Source: Pomphorhynchus laevis (taxonomy: Eukaryota > Acanthocephala > Palaeacanthocephala > Echinorhynchida > Pomphorhynchidae). Taken from it: a stretch of DNA of 64,000 nucleotides. The stretch is from assembly GCA_012934845.2 (NCBI GenBank), contig WNNJ02002366.1, positions 62,001 through 126,000 of the forward strand, in the 5' to 3' direction. The notes beneath the pieces were generated by a model, which saw only the letters and a program-made list of their open reading frames with translations, was not told the origin of the DNA and made no database searches. The position numbers and the translations under genes were made by a program. Shown piece by piece: positions 45,801 to 54,189 of this stretch (its first letter is position 1; each line of letters opens with the position of its first letter).

Positions 45801-47331
45801 GGTTAAATAATCTATTCTGGTTAAACAACTTCATTTGGTTAAATAACATCTTTTGGTTAAATAACCTTATTTAGTCAAATAACCTCTTTGGATTAAAAAA
45901 CATCATTTGATTAAATTACCTCATTTGGTTGTAACCTCTTCAAATAAAACAATTTATTTTGGTTAAAAAGCTCTTTTGGTTAAATAACCTCATTTGGTTA
46001 AATAATATCATTTGGTTAAATAACCTCTTTTGGTTAAATAATCTTATTTGATTAAATACCTCTTTTGGTTAAATAACCTCATTTGGTTAAATGATATCAT
46101 TTGGTTAAATAACCTCATTTGGTTAAATAATATCATTTGCTTAAATAACCACTTTTGGTTAAATAACTTTTTGAATTAAACAACCTATTTTGGTTAAATA
46201 ACCTCTTTGGATTGAATAAGCTTATTTGGTTAAATAACGTTATTTGATTAAATAACCTCTTTGGATTGAATAAGCTCATTTGGTTAAATAATCTCATTTG
46301 GTTAAATAACCTCTTTTTGTTAAAAACCTCTTTTGGTTAAATAACATCATTTTATTATATAACCGCTTTTGGTTAAATAACCGTTTTTAACTACTTTTTG
46401 TTAAAAGTGGTTAAGTTTGGTTGCTTAAATAACCAAAATTGTCATTGTTGGTACGACAATCTACTTATGCTTATAACCAAAATGACCTATTTAGCTAAAA
46501 GTTTATTTAAACCACTTTAGTTAAAGTCACATCATTTAACTAAAATAGAAACTTTCTATTTCTAAGACTTGCAAGGTACATATAAATGTGACATAACATC
46601 GCATCTTAATGTGACTAAAATTACATAGCAATATCTAAATGTGACTATAGTTATATCTAAATGTGACTTGATCACATCTTACAACATGGATAAAGTCACA
46701 TCGCTTAATTAACATCCTATATAGGCTTTTATCACTTAAGTCAAAGCATCTACTTAAATAGAACATAATATTTAAGAAATGCGTTTTAAATATTACCTTT
46801 CTTAATCTTAAATCAAGAAAGGAAATACTCTTGATAGATTAAAGTTGTAAACTTAGAAATAATGAAAATTGTTAATGAAAATTGGAGTGACATTGAAATT
46901 GCTGAATTTGTGAAGTTTAAAAAATGTGAAACATCAGAACTTAAAAATTAATAGCGTACAAAAGGAAATACTTAGAAATTAAATTAATGACTATTAAATA
47001 TTTATATATAAGTATGCATATGTAAATCGTCTAAATGATAAATAATAAAAAATAAATCATAAATCGATAATAATACATAATAAATCGATAATAATAAATA
47101 TTAAATGCCCAAATGCGATTTTAATACTAAATGATACAAAAGTTAACTATAAATTACAAATTTTGTTTAAATTGTTATCTTACCGTCCGAGGCACGTGTT
47201 TTATAAAAACTATTGAATGATTGTGAATTTTCAGCTCTTGATTGAAAATCATTGGAATTTATATCACTGAAATCACGATTAACTTTTACATTTTGCCATT
47301 TTAATTGGCAGCCATCAACTGCAGTAGACAT
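24692..47331 (-). CDS. Unit 1: zormin/kettin-like muscle Ig protein, nine exons, 1770 aa (gene model)
   Basis: Joined exons (minus strand): 47331-47184, 41141-40975, 39945-39691, 37488-37311, 34443-31036, 29969-29781, 28332-27628, 26314-26247, 24886-24692. All introns are GT-AG and phases match, giving 1770 codons and a TGA. Domain order: Ser/Asn-rich N-terminus (1-57), Ig1 (about 61-147), Ig2 (160-249), a long unstructured repeat region (250-1358), Ig3 (about 1360-1448), a Gln/Met-rich stretch (1505-1545), Ig4 (about 1590-1683), and a short Ser/Thr/Glu tail. I-set signatures such as DAGVYSVEAINEYG and DDRGIYTCIA are visible. Proteins of this make-up (zormin, kettin, sallimus) sit at the Z-disc and I-band of arthropod muscle; that role is inferred from family resemblance. 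Only Ig3 keeps both canonical cysteines. The ATG lies 8 bases after a plausible AG acceptor, so an upstream non-coding 5' exon is likely. Confidence 0.8.
24887..26246 (-). other. Last intron of unit 1
   Basis: Holds copy 2 of the 247-bp duplication; otherwise AT-rich with no recognised feature. Confidence 0.5.
25433..25679. repeat. 247-bp direct duplication, copy 2
   Basis: Second copy, inside the last intron of unit 1, in the same orientation. The two copies bracket 977 bp containing the terminal exon and its AATAAA. Confidence 0.92.
26247..26314 (-). CDS. Unit 1 exon 8, small linker exon
   Basis: 68 bp, encoding EAPRRFQDISSDITEKIQEP and TYT, phase 1 in and 0 out. It has acceptor TATAG and donor GTGAGT. 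It was recognised by phase and splice sites, not by homology. Its content fits the Ser/Thr/Glu-rich linkers on both sides. Confidence 0.65.
26315..27627 (-). other. Intron of unit 1 with a 75-bp duplication
   Basis: Positions 27061-27135 and 27338-27412 are near-copies (both contain TTAAATTTCAGGTAAT and TTTATAAAATTTGAGAAA). No gene or element recognised. Confidence 0.55.
27628..28332 (-). CDS. Unit 1 exon 7, Gln/Met-rich segment and Ig4
   Basis: 705 bp, phase 1 at both ends. A Ser-rich start is followed by a charged stretch and in-frame 15-bp repeats encoding QRTEM three times with degenerate flanks. A linker then leads into Ig4 (PDFLLTKSLEPSMTKSEG to SSTCSLQIR). Ig4 has the tryptophan (VEWSLNGKPL) but no B-strand cysteine. 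The donor (GTATTA) is weaker than the others; it was chosen because it ends at the Ig G strand and gives the right phase. Confidence 0.8.
28333..29780 (-). other. Intron of unit 1
   Basis: AT-rich. Positions 29562-29608 carry a word (GTAATAGTTATTGCCGATAG) repeated at 30402-30450 in the next intron. Nothing else identified. Confidence 0.45.
29781..29969 (-). CDS. Unit 1 exon 6, second half of Ig3
   Basis: 189 bp, phase 1 at both ends, donor GTAAGA. It encodes AAERVMWLKDG through EDDRGIYTCIA to SSAYVNVE. With LDCKVT from exon 5, Ig3 is the only Ig domain in the window with both disulfide cysteines and the core tryptophan. Confidence 0.85.
29970..31035 (-). other. Intron of unit 1
   Basis: Carries the second copy (30402-30450) of the 48-bp word noted at 29562. 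No element or coding sequence seen. Confidence 0.45.
31036..34443 (-). CDS. Unit 1 exon 5, giant 3408-bp exon of disordered repeats plus start of Ig3
   Basis: This exon is uninterrupted for 1136 codons. Residues 1-200 of the exon are basic and rich in Arg, Ser and Tyr, with YxPVxxIxxK motifs (YKPVELIVGK, YQPVDIILNK). The middle holds about eight degenerate repeats of roughly 45 residues built on a (V/I)xLPKxxxxHSSTxVxxxxG pattern, for example GEHSSTIVRERG, GAHSSTVVLRERV and GKHTSTIIREKG. The last third is acidic and Ser-rich with spaced SSTV or SSSI words. The end (KFVTELRDIIIEEGEQL, then LDCKVT) starts Ig3. Boundaries are acceptor TTTAG at the right and donor GTAACA at the left. I do not know the function of the repeats; a disordered spring or binding region between Ig pairs is an inference from muscle giants. 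Confidence 0.88.
34444..37310 (-). other. 2.9-kb intron of unit 1
   Basis: Very AT-rich, with palindromic ATAT tracts around 34890-35000 and 36970-37040 and a short duplicated word AAATAAAATTACTAT at 35140 and 35437. ACTGAGG-like words near 36360 and 36605 resemble the head of the dispersed repeat. Nothing else recognised. Confidence 0.45.
37311..37488 (-). CDS. Unit 1 exon 4, second half of Ig2
   Basis: 178 bp, phase 0 in and 1 out, donor GTAAAT. It starts IQWLFNNKSI, completing Ig2 after NPKPN of the previous exon. It continues through a typical F strand (DDDGKFTILAENANGKA) and ends SARLFVS. The canonical F-strand cysteine is Ile/Leu here. Confidence 0.85.
37975..38400 (-). mobile_element. 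3' end of a CR1/L2-like LINE, inverted copy
   Basis: Inverted relative to 20235-20645 and closely similar along its length. On the minus strand it shows the same FGxxFLHIAAxLLWNSLP-type tail and ends at the GTGGCAAATGC word. Both copies share the same 5' truncation point near TATTTATCAAAAC, suggesting one source or preferred truncation. Confidence 0.75.
38605..38800 (+). mobile_element. Degenerate Penelope-like RT fragment
   Basis: The plus strand reads LNLADIKEALEK, then NLIFGNGSK, then LTKIKPLIELIKVL and NNLINQNYLK. These match in order the PLE RT words at 56612-57005 (VDIKEALVKLINLIFGK and NILINQNYLK). Heavily decayed. Confidence 0.55.
39691..39945 (-). CDS. Unit 1 exon 3, end of Ig1 and start of Ig2
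   Basis: 255 bp, 85 codons, phase 0 at both ends, donor GTATGT, acceptor TTTAG. It carries the D to G strands of Ig1 (DAGVYSVEAINEYG) and the A to B strands of Ig2 (CPKFLKHFSDIHAAKGDNA). No internal ATG lies near its start, so it is easy to miss. The split before the C-strand tryptophan of Ig2 recurs in other Ig domains of this locus. Confidence 0.82.
39946..40974 (-). other. Intron of unit 1
   Basis: About 1 kb, AT-rich, with ATAT palindromes near 40120-40210 and 40800-40860. Nothing else seen. Confidence 0.5.
40975..41141 (-). CDS. Unit 1 exon 2, first half of Ig1
   Basis: 167 bp, phase 1 in and 0 out, donor GTAAGT. It encodes the A to C strands of an I-set Ig domain (APVFLLSLEDSTVEKGGEK, then a VNWFKNG tryptophan motif). 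The B-strand cysteine is replaced by an aliphatic residue. The reading joins exactly to the next exon at IKPSD/IEQVNN. Confidence 0.82.
41312..41450. mobile_element. Left half of a MITE (family of 43071-43310)
   Basis: Starts TATTCAGGAACGATCAAG and continues TTATATTTCGCTAGTACTTA, matching the left terminal repeat of the complete copy at 43071. The right half is missing. Confidence 0.6.
41467..41772. mobile_element. 306-bp MITE with ~60-bp terminal inverted repeats
   Basis: The left end ACCAATCATTTAAGCCAGAC is the inverse of the right end ...AGATGATTGGT. The match continues through GATAACAGTACCAAGTACCG for about 60 bases with a few mismatches. The interior is non-coding. Related fragments with ACTACTGCTTCAC occur near 42740-42880. 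I could not define a clear target-site duplication. Confidence 0.75.
41867..41970. repeat. PLE-associated end repeat, single arm
   Basis: TGTGGCACAATATTATCCTC followed by TTGTTCCTATTCTTGATACA matches both arms of the foldback at 42346-42636. It lies just left of a PLE coding fragment. Confidence 0.65.
41975..42300 (-). mobile_element. Penelope-like element, N-terminal part of RT
   Basis: The minus strand reads KLKHNHIIATIDKASNNFVF then CKKLYYDILMKEVNYNDLN, resembling the KADKxxxxV block before PLE RT domains. The sequence then continues into the same stretch seen at 15262-15105 (ACATATAAACCTAAGTTTTA-type words). Flanked on both sides by the end repeat, as in PLE terminal-repeat arrangements. 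Confidence 0.6.
42346..42636. repeat. PLE-associated foldback (inverted end repeats)
   Basis: Arms 42346-42467 and 42518-42636 are inverted copies, sharing ACTAATCAGTCTGGGTGGGT and its complement, with a 50-base spacer. In the right arm GGGTCGAAAC (42526-42535) precedes CTGATGAGACCC, so GGGTC and GACCC could pair next to the two conserved hammerhead core words. See findings. Confidence 0.75.
42740..42890. repeat. Fragment related to the 306-bp MITE, with internal duplication
   Basis: CACTTCTACTGTAATCCAGT occurs twice about 38 bases apart. It is followed by CTAGTAACCTCATGGAGTGC and ACTACTGCTTCAC words resembling the interior of 41467-41772. Confidence 0.45.
43071..43310. mobile_element. 240-bp MITE with ~85-bp terminal inverted repeats
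   Basis: The ends are exact inverses (TATTCAGGAA and TTCCTGAATA). Inside them, ATATTTCGCTAGTAATTACT pairs with AGTAGTTACCAGCAAAATAT. There is an A/T-rich centre and no coding capacity. The TTCGCTAGTA palindromic core recurs at 41361, 57236 and 61911. Confidence 0.78.
43848..43965. repeat. Short tandem repeat with terminal inversion
   Basis: Three units containing GGTACGTCAGGTACATCAAC-like sequence, followed by the inverse GTTGATGTACCTGACGTA, so the end can fold back. Confidence 0.7.
45068..46440. repeat. 18-bp minisatellite, about 75 units
   Basis: Degenerate tandem copies of TTTTGGTTAAATAACCTC, most regular at 45560-45850. Because 18 is a multiple of three, one minus-strand frame stays open for 124 codons repeating LFNQKR. 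There is no start context or splice evidence, so I treat it as satellite DNA in the first intron of unit 1. Each unit is itself partly palindromic (GGTTAAATAACC). Confidence 0.93.
47184..47331 (-). CDS. Unit 1 exon 1, N-terminus
   Basis: First coding exon: 49 codons plus one base (phase 1). It begins MSTAVDGCQLKWQN and ends in KTRASD before a GTAAG donor. The ATG is the only one that keeps the exon open, and it is 8 bases after TTTAG, suggesting a spliced 5' leader. The segment is hydrophilic, with no signal peptide, as expected for a sarcomeric protein. No promoter could be identified in the AT-rich sequence upstream. Confidence 0.7.
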
Positions 47332-47604
47332 TAACAACTAAATTTGTTAATAAAAATATTATTAATAGAATAAATACAATGCATAAATGAATAATTTAAA
47401 TACATAAACATATAGTCGGTCATATAATTCAGCATTACCTTTCAATTACTTGTCCTCAATATATCAACATATAAGTCAATGTTTATTACTAATTCAAAGA
47501 ATCTGAAAGTGATGTAAACAATAGCATTAGGGCTAATTTTTGATTATAATCGTCACAAATATATAAATTAAATAACTATTTTTATCATAACTATTATATA
47601 ATTA

Positions 47605-48370
47605 AAGCGACGCTTCGAGCTGGTTGAACACACGTCCTATCGCAAAACTAGGACTACACTTATCCACACGATAATTCCATGATGCTTTGGCTGCGCGGCA
47701 TTATTGGACACCCCGGAATATGTCCGACAAATGTCAATGCGGTGATGTCATGAGTCTGTCACATTCACTGTCGTGCAGAAAGGGTGCGTTACCGACAATA
47801 CGACACAATGAAATACGGGATATACTCACAACTACGCTCAACGATATTTGTGGTGGTGTAGCGGTCGAGCCTGAACTACAGCAAGTCGAAAATAACATGC
47901 ACTTTTAAATAACTACAACGACACGACTATTACAAGCATGTACATACATAGTATGCAGCGGCCTTTTTGGTGGTAAATTAAAGCGAACGTTTATGGACAT
48001 CTCCATTTTCAATAATCATGCTCCCTCCTACCACGCAAAGTCTGCACAATCAACATTCGAATATCACGAGCAAAGAAAGAAGGCTAAATACGAGGAAAGG
48101 ATCACTGACATCGAGCACGCGTCGTTCTGCCCAGTTATATTCGCAACTAACGGAGCACTCGCACCTGCAACCTCCATACTTCTAAAGACAATGGCGAAAA
48201 AGATTTCTCTCAAACACAAAAGAAATTACGGAGAAGTCATAGCTGGAATACGATCAAGGTTGAGCATTGCCCTTGCACAAGCCGCATCATACTGTATACG
48301 TGCACCCAGAAGAAAAGGTGTGGCAATACCGTTACGAGGAGATGGAAGCAGCAGTGCGGAAATAATTTAA
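47605..48370 (+). mobile_element. LINE C-terminal region with Cys-rich motif and nuclease-like domain
   Basis: The plus strand shows DALAARHYWTPRNMSDKCQC, GDVMSLSHSLSCRKGALPTI and RHNEIRDILTTTLNDICGG, then VAVEPELQ. After a gap in frame it reads FMDISIFNNHAPSYHAKS, YHEQRKKAKYEERITDIEHA, SFCPVIFATNGAL and IRSRLSIALAQAASYCIRAP. This string (CxCG...HxLSC..G....RHNxIRD...VEPxLQ...DVxxxNP) is the C-terminus of a non-LTR retrotransposon family widespread in invertebrates. The usual DARLDI block is missing. The RT core upstream is absent. Confidence 0.8.
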
Positions 48371-50439
48371 ATATATATTTTACTCTTGATTTTCAAATGC
48401 TGGGGATGCGTGCCCATTAGAATTGTACATATAATAACTTATATTATAAAAAAGATATTATTATATAATTAAATAATTATTTTTTAACTTATTATTTATG
48501 GATGTAGAATAATTAACTTTATATTTATAAACGATGCCTAATACTATTGATCGTTATCTTATTATCCTAGCTTACATCGAGGGATAAAAAGCCATTTTAG
48601 TTTTTTTTTATTTCAAAATAAAATTTTTAAATCAATAATAATTAAATAATTACAGTTTACATTATAAATTATAGTTATATAATTTAATTAATTATGTAAC
48701 ATTGCACAAAATTTTTAATCAAAAATGATTTTTTTATCAATTACATTGTAATATAATTATCATTCGTTATTAAATCATAACTTAATTACATAATTATTAA
48801 TTATTCTACACTAAATTTCTCAAAATTACAATCAATGCGAAGAGAATACGAGTGACTCTCAAATATACAAAATAATTTGATCACTTTATTAGCTTTGATA
48901 TTAAAAGACTAAGCTAAATTGAAAACTAATAAAATTAAAATTACATATTAATCAATTAATTATATATTAACTTGTTAATTATTACTTAATTAATATTAAT
49001 CAATTAATTACTTGATTTAATTAAATAAAAATTAACAATATTTTCAACAGGTGACATTTAGTAAATTTAGTAATTTACAAAATTGTTGACGGTAAGAGTA
49101 AAATTCCATACTAATAGGGATAAATAAAATTTATTTTTGTCTAAATTTATGGTAATTTAAAAAACATGTTGATTAATGTTTATTTTGCTACTGCAATGGG
49201 ATTGCAATAACAAACAGACCATTATATCACCTGTAAAAAATGCATGCATTTGTCTATGGTTATCAATAGTTGATGATGATTCATTTTTGATAAAAAATTA
49301 TTGGAGCTGGATCAAATAAAGGAGGAAAATTTTATTTAATATTAAAAAAAAATATTAAAAAAATATTGGTTACAAACAAAAATATTCTGTCAAGTGTTAA
49401 AGTTGAAGCTTGTCGATGGAAATAAGCGAATTTATCTCTCTGTAAGTTGAAGACATGCATATCTTTGTAGCTGCTACCATAGAATTTACACATGCCTAGT
49501 CAATTCATTAAATTTCAAATTTATGCCGCAAATGTTATCGTGATAACCGTAAATTTATGCTAGGAAAAGAAGGCACAAACAGCTTAAAAGTGCGTAATAG
49601 TATTCCGGATTAATGTGAGGTATACAATAATTCTATAGAGACACAATCCCTAAATACTTTAGTACTTGTAAGAATAAAGCGATATCACGAATCCATGGGC
49701 ATAAGGGTTTCATCAAGCAGAAAGGCGATGAGTGATAAATGTAATTTACAAAAAATAGCTGCGAATATTTTCATAAATGCATACTTATGAAAATATTGAT
49801 AATGAATTGATATATCTTTGTCAATCCTCAGAAAAATCTCTACCGGAATATAGTAAATAATTCTCTGATTTTATAAAATTAGCAACTTGCACCTGACAAA
49901 TATCATACTGATATCTTCTTTCAAAATCTTAGAGCTGAGACTACTTTACAAAAATGTTTATTAAAAGATCAGTCCGATGATAATGTGACTCCCAATTAGT
50001 TGTAAATATTAGAGAAGTCAATTTGATGGTTATTGGATAGATGATCATCTGAATGACAATGTTTTTTCACCTCTAAACAATACTACCTTGGTTTTCCTGA
50101 TGATGACTTCAAAGGAATTCAAGCAACTAGCTGAATGCGGTTCACCTTTAAATCAGATATTATCAGAAGATCATCCACATGTTGAACAATATCTACGAAG
50201 CTGTAATTTAAACGTAAGTACTTGGAAATATTACTTATAGAAAGATCTATAACAAATAAGATTTTCTGATTATTTCTGAGAAAATAGTAAGGGAATGAGA
50301 AAACAATTTGCTGTAATTTTTTATTTTTTATAAATAATTCTCTTTAAAAAATTATTTCTAATAATGAGTTTAATATTTGTTCACAAATCCGGACCTTCAT
50401 TGCCAAATTTTTCATGTATGATTTCGCACTGTGGTTTTT

Positions 50440-51250
50440 GAATAAACCTTGATGGATATCAATACCAAACGTTCCATTATTATTGGCAAACTTCATATGT
50501 AAGTGACTTGTGCGTAGAAGCTTTGGGAATATCCTTTACAAAGAAGCTATCTGTTTTAAAAAGGCATTGTACACCTTTCCTAATCCTCCGACAGTGGAAA
50601 TAATGAAAGGGTGAAAATATGCTATTATATGAAGAACTTATACGTTCTTCATATTTGCTTTTTTCTCTTCATAGTCAAATGGTTGAATATTGACAGAGCA
50701 TATGAAGGAGCAGATCTATTGATATTGCAGATGTCCTGAAAAGAGCCGTTATGTCACATTTCCGAAGATAACATTACATAATATACCAGTTCTTGCGTTT
50801 CAATCTCTGGTTGCTGTTATTGCTTCGAATTGTGTCGTCTATGACATTCTGTAATATCGGCTCAGAAAATACTCTCGCATATTTTTGTATTTGATTCACT
50901 ATTTAATTTCTAATTGCTTTATTTTCTACAAAAGTCATGCCTTCAGTTCAACGGGTCATTATGTGAGCAATTTCTGGGCATGCATCACATTCACACATCC
51001 CTTCCCTATTCAAAATATCCCAGTTGTAACAGGAAACCAGATCATCCTGGTACTCTTGAGTATTTTGAACAAATAATTGAGCTATTAGTTATTGTTCAGA
51101 TAAGCTAAAGCTCCTGTTGCTCGCATTATCGAGAATTGTAGATACATCTCTAGCCGATTGTATCCTAGTTTGTCTAGATTTAATTGCTTCGCTATTTTTT
51201 GGATTCATTTGCTGATTTTTCAATCTTTCTCCTACAATACCATTCATTGC
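50440..51250 (-). other. Possible decayed coding remains, unrecognised
   Basis: The minus strand shows a run of protein-like sequence beginning near 51245: GERLKNQQMNPKNSEAIKSR, then TRIQSARDVSTILDNASNRS, AQLFVQNTQEYQDDL, and further on FSEPILQNVIDDTIRSNNSN. Composition is more balanced than the surroundings. It is interrupted several times. I do not recognise the family; it may belong to a large mobile element. Confidence 0.3.
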
Positions 51251-51383
51251 AATGAATGGTATTATTAATGAATATTAATGTTACTATAATTAATATTACT
51301 ATTATTATATAGTATATAGTATACTATATATTATTATATAGTATACTTGATATAGTTTGCAATGGACTTGGAATTGAAAGATT

Positions 51384-51600
51384 CGAGCGGACATTTTTCG
51401 ATGTTACAATATTCTCGATATTTGCTGAATCTTACAATACGATAGTGCCACAAAAAGCTTTCGAGTATAATGAAAAAAGAAAAAACAAAATGTACTTGGA
51501 AAGGATACGATTAGTGGAAAACGGTTATTTCTCCCCATTGGTATTTTCTACTTCTGGCGGTATAGGTGAAAGCGCATGGAGTATTCTTCAAAGCATTTTA
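51384..51600 (+). mobile_element. Second copy of the Cys-motif LINE C-terminus, short
   Basis: The plus strand reads FERTFFDVTIFSIFAESYNT, KAFEYNEKRKNKMYLERIRL and VENGYFSPLVFSTSGGIGES, then AWSILQSIL. It aligns with 47990-48200 (FMDISIFNNHAPSY, YHEQRKKAKYEERI, SFCPVIFATNGAL). It ends where a head of the dispersed repeat (GCTAACTGAGTCTATGTATT) begins. Confidence 0.8.
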
Positions 51601-52472
51601 ACAAATCAAATCAGCTAACTGAGTCTATGTATTTAATATGATTATAAAATAAACAAAACATAATAATGCTAAATCAAAATTTAATAATTAAATAATATTA
51701 TTTATTAGTAAATAATTATAATTATTTTACTCAACATCTAAATTACGATTAATAATTTCCATCCGCGAATAAATATGTCTACAACAGATGCTGTATAATC
51801 AATAAATTTTAATCAAAAGTAAGAATTCTTAAATTTAAATTTGCTATAGTTTTATCAAACTAATATTAATTGGCATTTTAAAATTTTAAATAAATCTGAT
51901 AAAGTCGGAGATTGTAATACGCTGATAAAATGAATTAAACATAATTATCCATAATAATATCAGTTTTAAGTTATCAAAATATCTACTGTAAAAATCTTCA
52001 GTTCATTTTTAAGAAAATGAACTGAAGATTTGCGACAAATTTAAATTTTGCAACATTTGCGGAAAATTTAAAATTACCTATAGAGTTGCTGTTAGAAGTT
52101 ATTCATTTGTTATAACACAAATACGGTTGTGATGAAACATTAAATTTTGAAAATATTTCTACTGATTTGGTTTAGAATTGATAAAACTAATTAAATCTGT
52201 ACTTTTTGTAAAGAATATATTCTCGTAAAAAATAAAGATTTTTCTGATAAATACACTAATAATAAACTTTATAAATTCATAAATGTTATTTTATGTAATA
52301 AAAATTTAAATAAAATTTATTATTTATTATGTAAAAATAACGTTTTAATTAAAAATAAATTCAAAAAATTAAAATTGCATAAGATTACGCATTAAAAAGT
52401 AAATGAGTATTTACATATTTTCGTTCGCGGATTTTTTATTACAACATACATATTATAACATACATATAAGAT

Positions 52473-52848
52473 GTGAAACATTTATTTGAATCAAAAATTG
52501 TATATTCTAACTATCTTATTACTTGTCACTTAAAAATTAAAGGAAAATGTTATGTAGAAAAATCAAAGGGAACAAAATTCACGAAACCGTATCATTTTAT
52601 AAATCAGTTAAATGATTTTCATAAGTGCCTTAGGCTGTTATGTTTATCAAGTAGGTGGAATCAACAAAAGCTATTGTCCTTTAGACGCTATGTCCTTTAT
52701 AAATAGCTATTGTCCTTTAGACGCTATGTCTTTTATCAATAGCTATTGTCCTTTAGACGCTATGTCCTTTATCAATAGCTATTGTCCTTTAGATGAAATT
52801 ATATTTTTAGAAAATGTTCAAGAAATGACAGTTCCTGACAGCGGATAA
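52473..52848 (+). other. Two overlapping short open frames around a 36-bp repeat, unrecognised
   Basis: 52473-52706 encodes a Lys/Leu-rich 77-residue frame (MKHLFESKIVYSNYLIT...). 52612-52848 in another frame encodes the repeat SYCPLDAMSFIN and ends at EMTVPDSG. No homology recognised; the second frame may be open only because of the in-frame repeat. Confidence 0.2.
52669..52792 (+). repeat. 36-bp tandem repeat, 3.4 copies
   Basis: Unit contains AGCTATTGTCCTTTAGACGC and TATGTCCTTTATCAAT. Copies are almost identical, so expansion is recent. The period equals 12 codons. Confidence 0.93.
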
Positions 52849-54189
52849 ATTTTCAGCCAAAATGTATGACCAAAGACTTGATAAAAAACTTGATATTACA
52901 TGTTATACCAAAATTAAGCCTTGAATTCCCTATTATACGTAGTGTTTAAATAATCATTAAATGCTGCAAATAATTTAAATAATTTTATGAATTTAAATTT
53001 TGGAAATAAAGTTAATCTTATGGTTAATTTAAAATTCATTTTTTAAGCAAATAATAATATGAATTTATCGAACTGCCGATCTTTCTGTGAATTATTATGG
53101 TTTGGATTATATAACCACATTTCCCTATTTTTTATACTAAATTTACATAAATGCAGAATTTAAATAAAGGAATATCGAATTTATCGAATTTGATAATAGT
53201 CGAATTCGGTTTTTATAGTAGATGATACAAATCGATAAATCAGGACATCATAATCTGAATAAAGAAAGATTTTATTCCAGTTTTAAAAATAAAGTATAAC
53301 CGATGGAATAAAATACGTATTTGTGCATTATGAATTCGTAAAAATAGTATTTTGTGAAAAATACTGTTTAAATAAAGGGACTAGTGAAATCCTTAAATTA
53401 TTAAAAGCTACCTATTTTTTATCGCTGTTCTTTAAAGTCACCAAATCTACTGTCTATACTAACAGCTTCATTTTGCTGAGTGATTCCATGATATAACGTT
53501 TATTAACACCCCGACTGAGAGAATCATTGACATTTTACTTATTTATTCTACTCGCTTATCGCAGAAGGTAGTATCAGATTACAGTTGAAACAATACCCGT
53601 CTGATTATTTTGTAAACAACCCGCTTGCTTAAAATGTTAAATCTTCTGTCTGTTTTCGAAGGATTTCAAGTCTAAAGAGGAATTACGCCTATAATAAACA
53701 TGTTCGAAGACAATTTATCAGGAAGAATGGTGCGTCTAACACTCAATTGGTTTACATTCAATAATCCATCTAATATATCAAATTGTAAGTATAAAAACAG
53801 TAAGAATCAAAAGATACGCGTTCAGATATAATGTTCAGATAAAATAATTTTCGAGTTATGAACTTTAAAATACTGGATCTCAAGCAAATAATTGCAGAGT
53901 TGGAAGATCAGATAACTCGTTGTAAGATTAAGTTATTTCCATTTTTAATGGAACACTTTAGTTGGATATGGTTTCCTTGAATACAAAGTTTTTTTCCTAA
54001 AGATTAATGTAGCCATACATTTTTGAGATATTTATTTCCAGTTGCATAATGTAGCAAACATTTAAATAGAACTCGGGAAGTTAAATGGATACAATTTATG
54101 CAAGAATGTATCGTTGTACCCGAAAACATGAAAAGGAAACAATGTTGAGGTTAAAGGATTTTCCAAAAGGCCAAATATCAAGAGAATTT

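Larger units (their letters stand above)
41142..47183 (-). other. First coding intron of unit 1, 6 kb, element-rich
   Basis: Contains MITE-like inverted-repeat elements, a PLE fragment with a foldback, and a 1.4-kb minisatellite. Stretches 44000-45060 and 46450-47180 show only AT-rich sequence, with repeated TAAATGTGACT words near 46590-46700. Confidence 0.55.

Noticed and set aside
45475-45849. 124-codon minus-strand frame of LFNQKR repeats as a gene
   Set aside because: The frame exists because the minisatellite period (18) is a multiple of three; flanking units shift frame and no splice sites or start context support it.
52473-52706. Small host gene
   Set aside because: No splice structure, no recognised motif, and it overlaps a young tandem repeat in another frame; reported only as a weak open frame.
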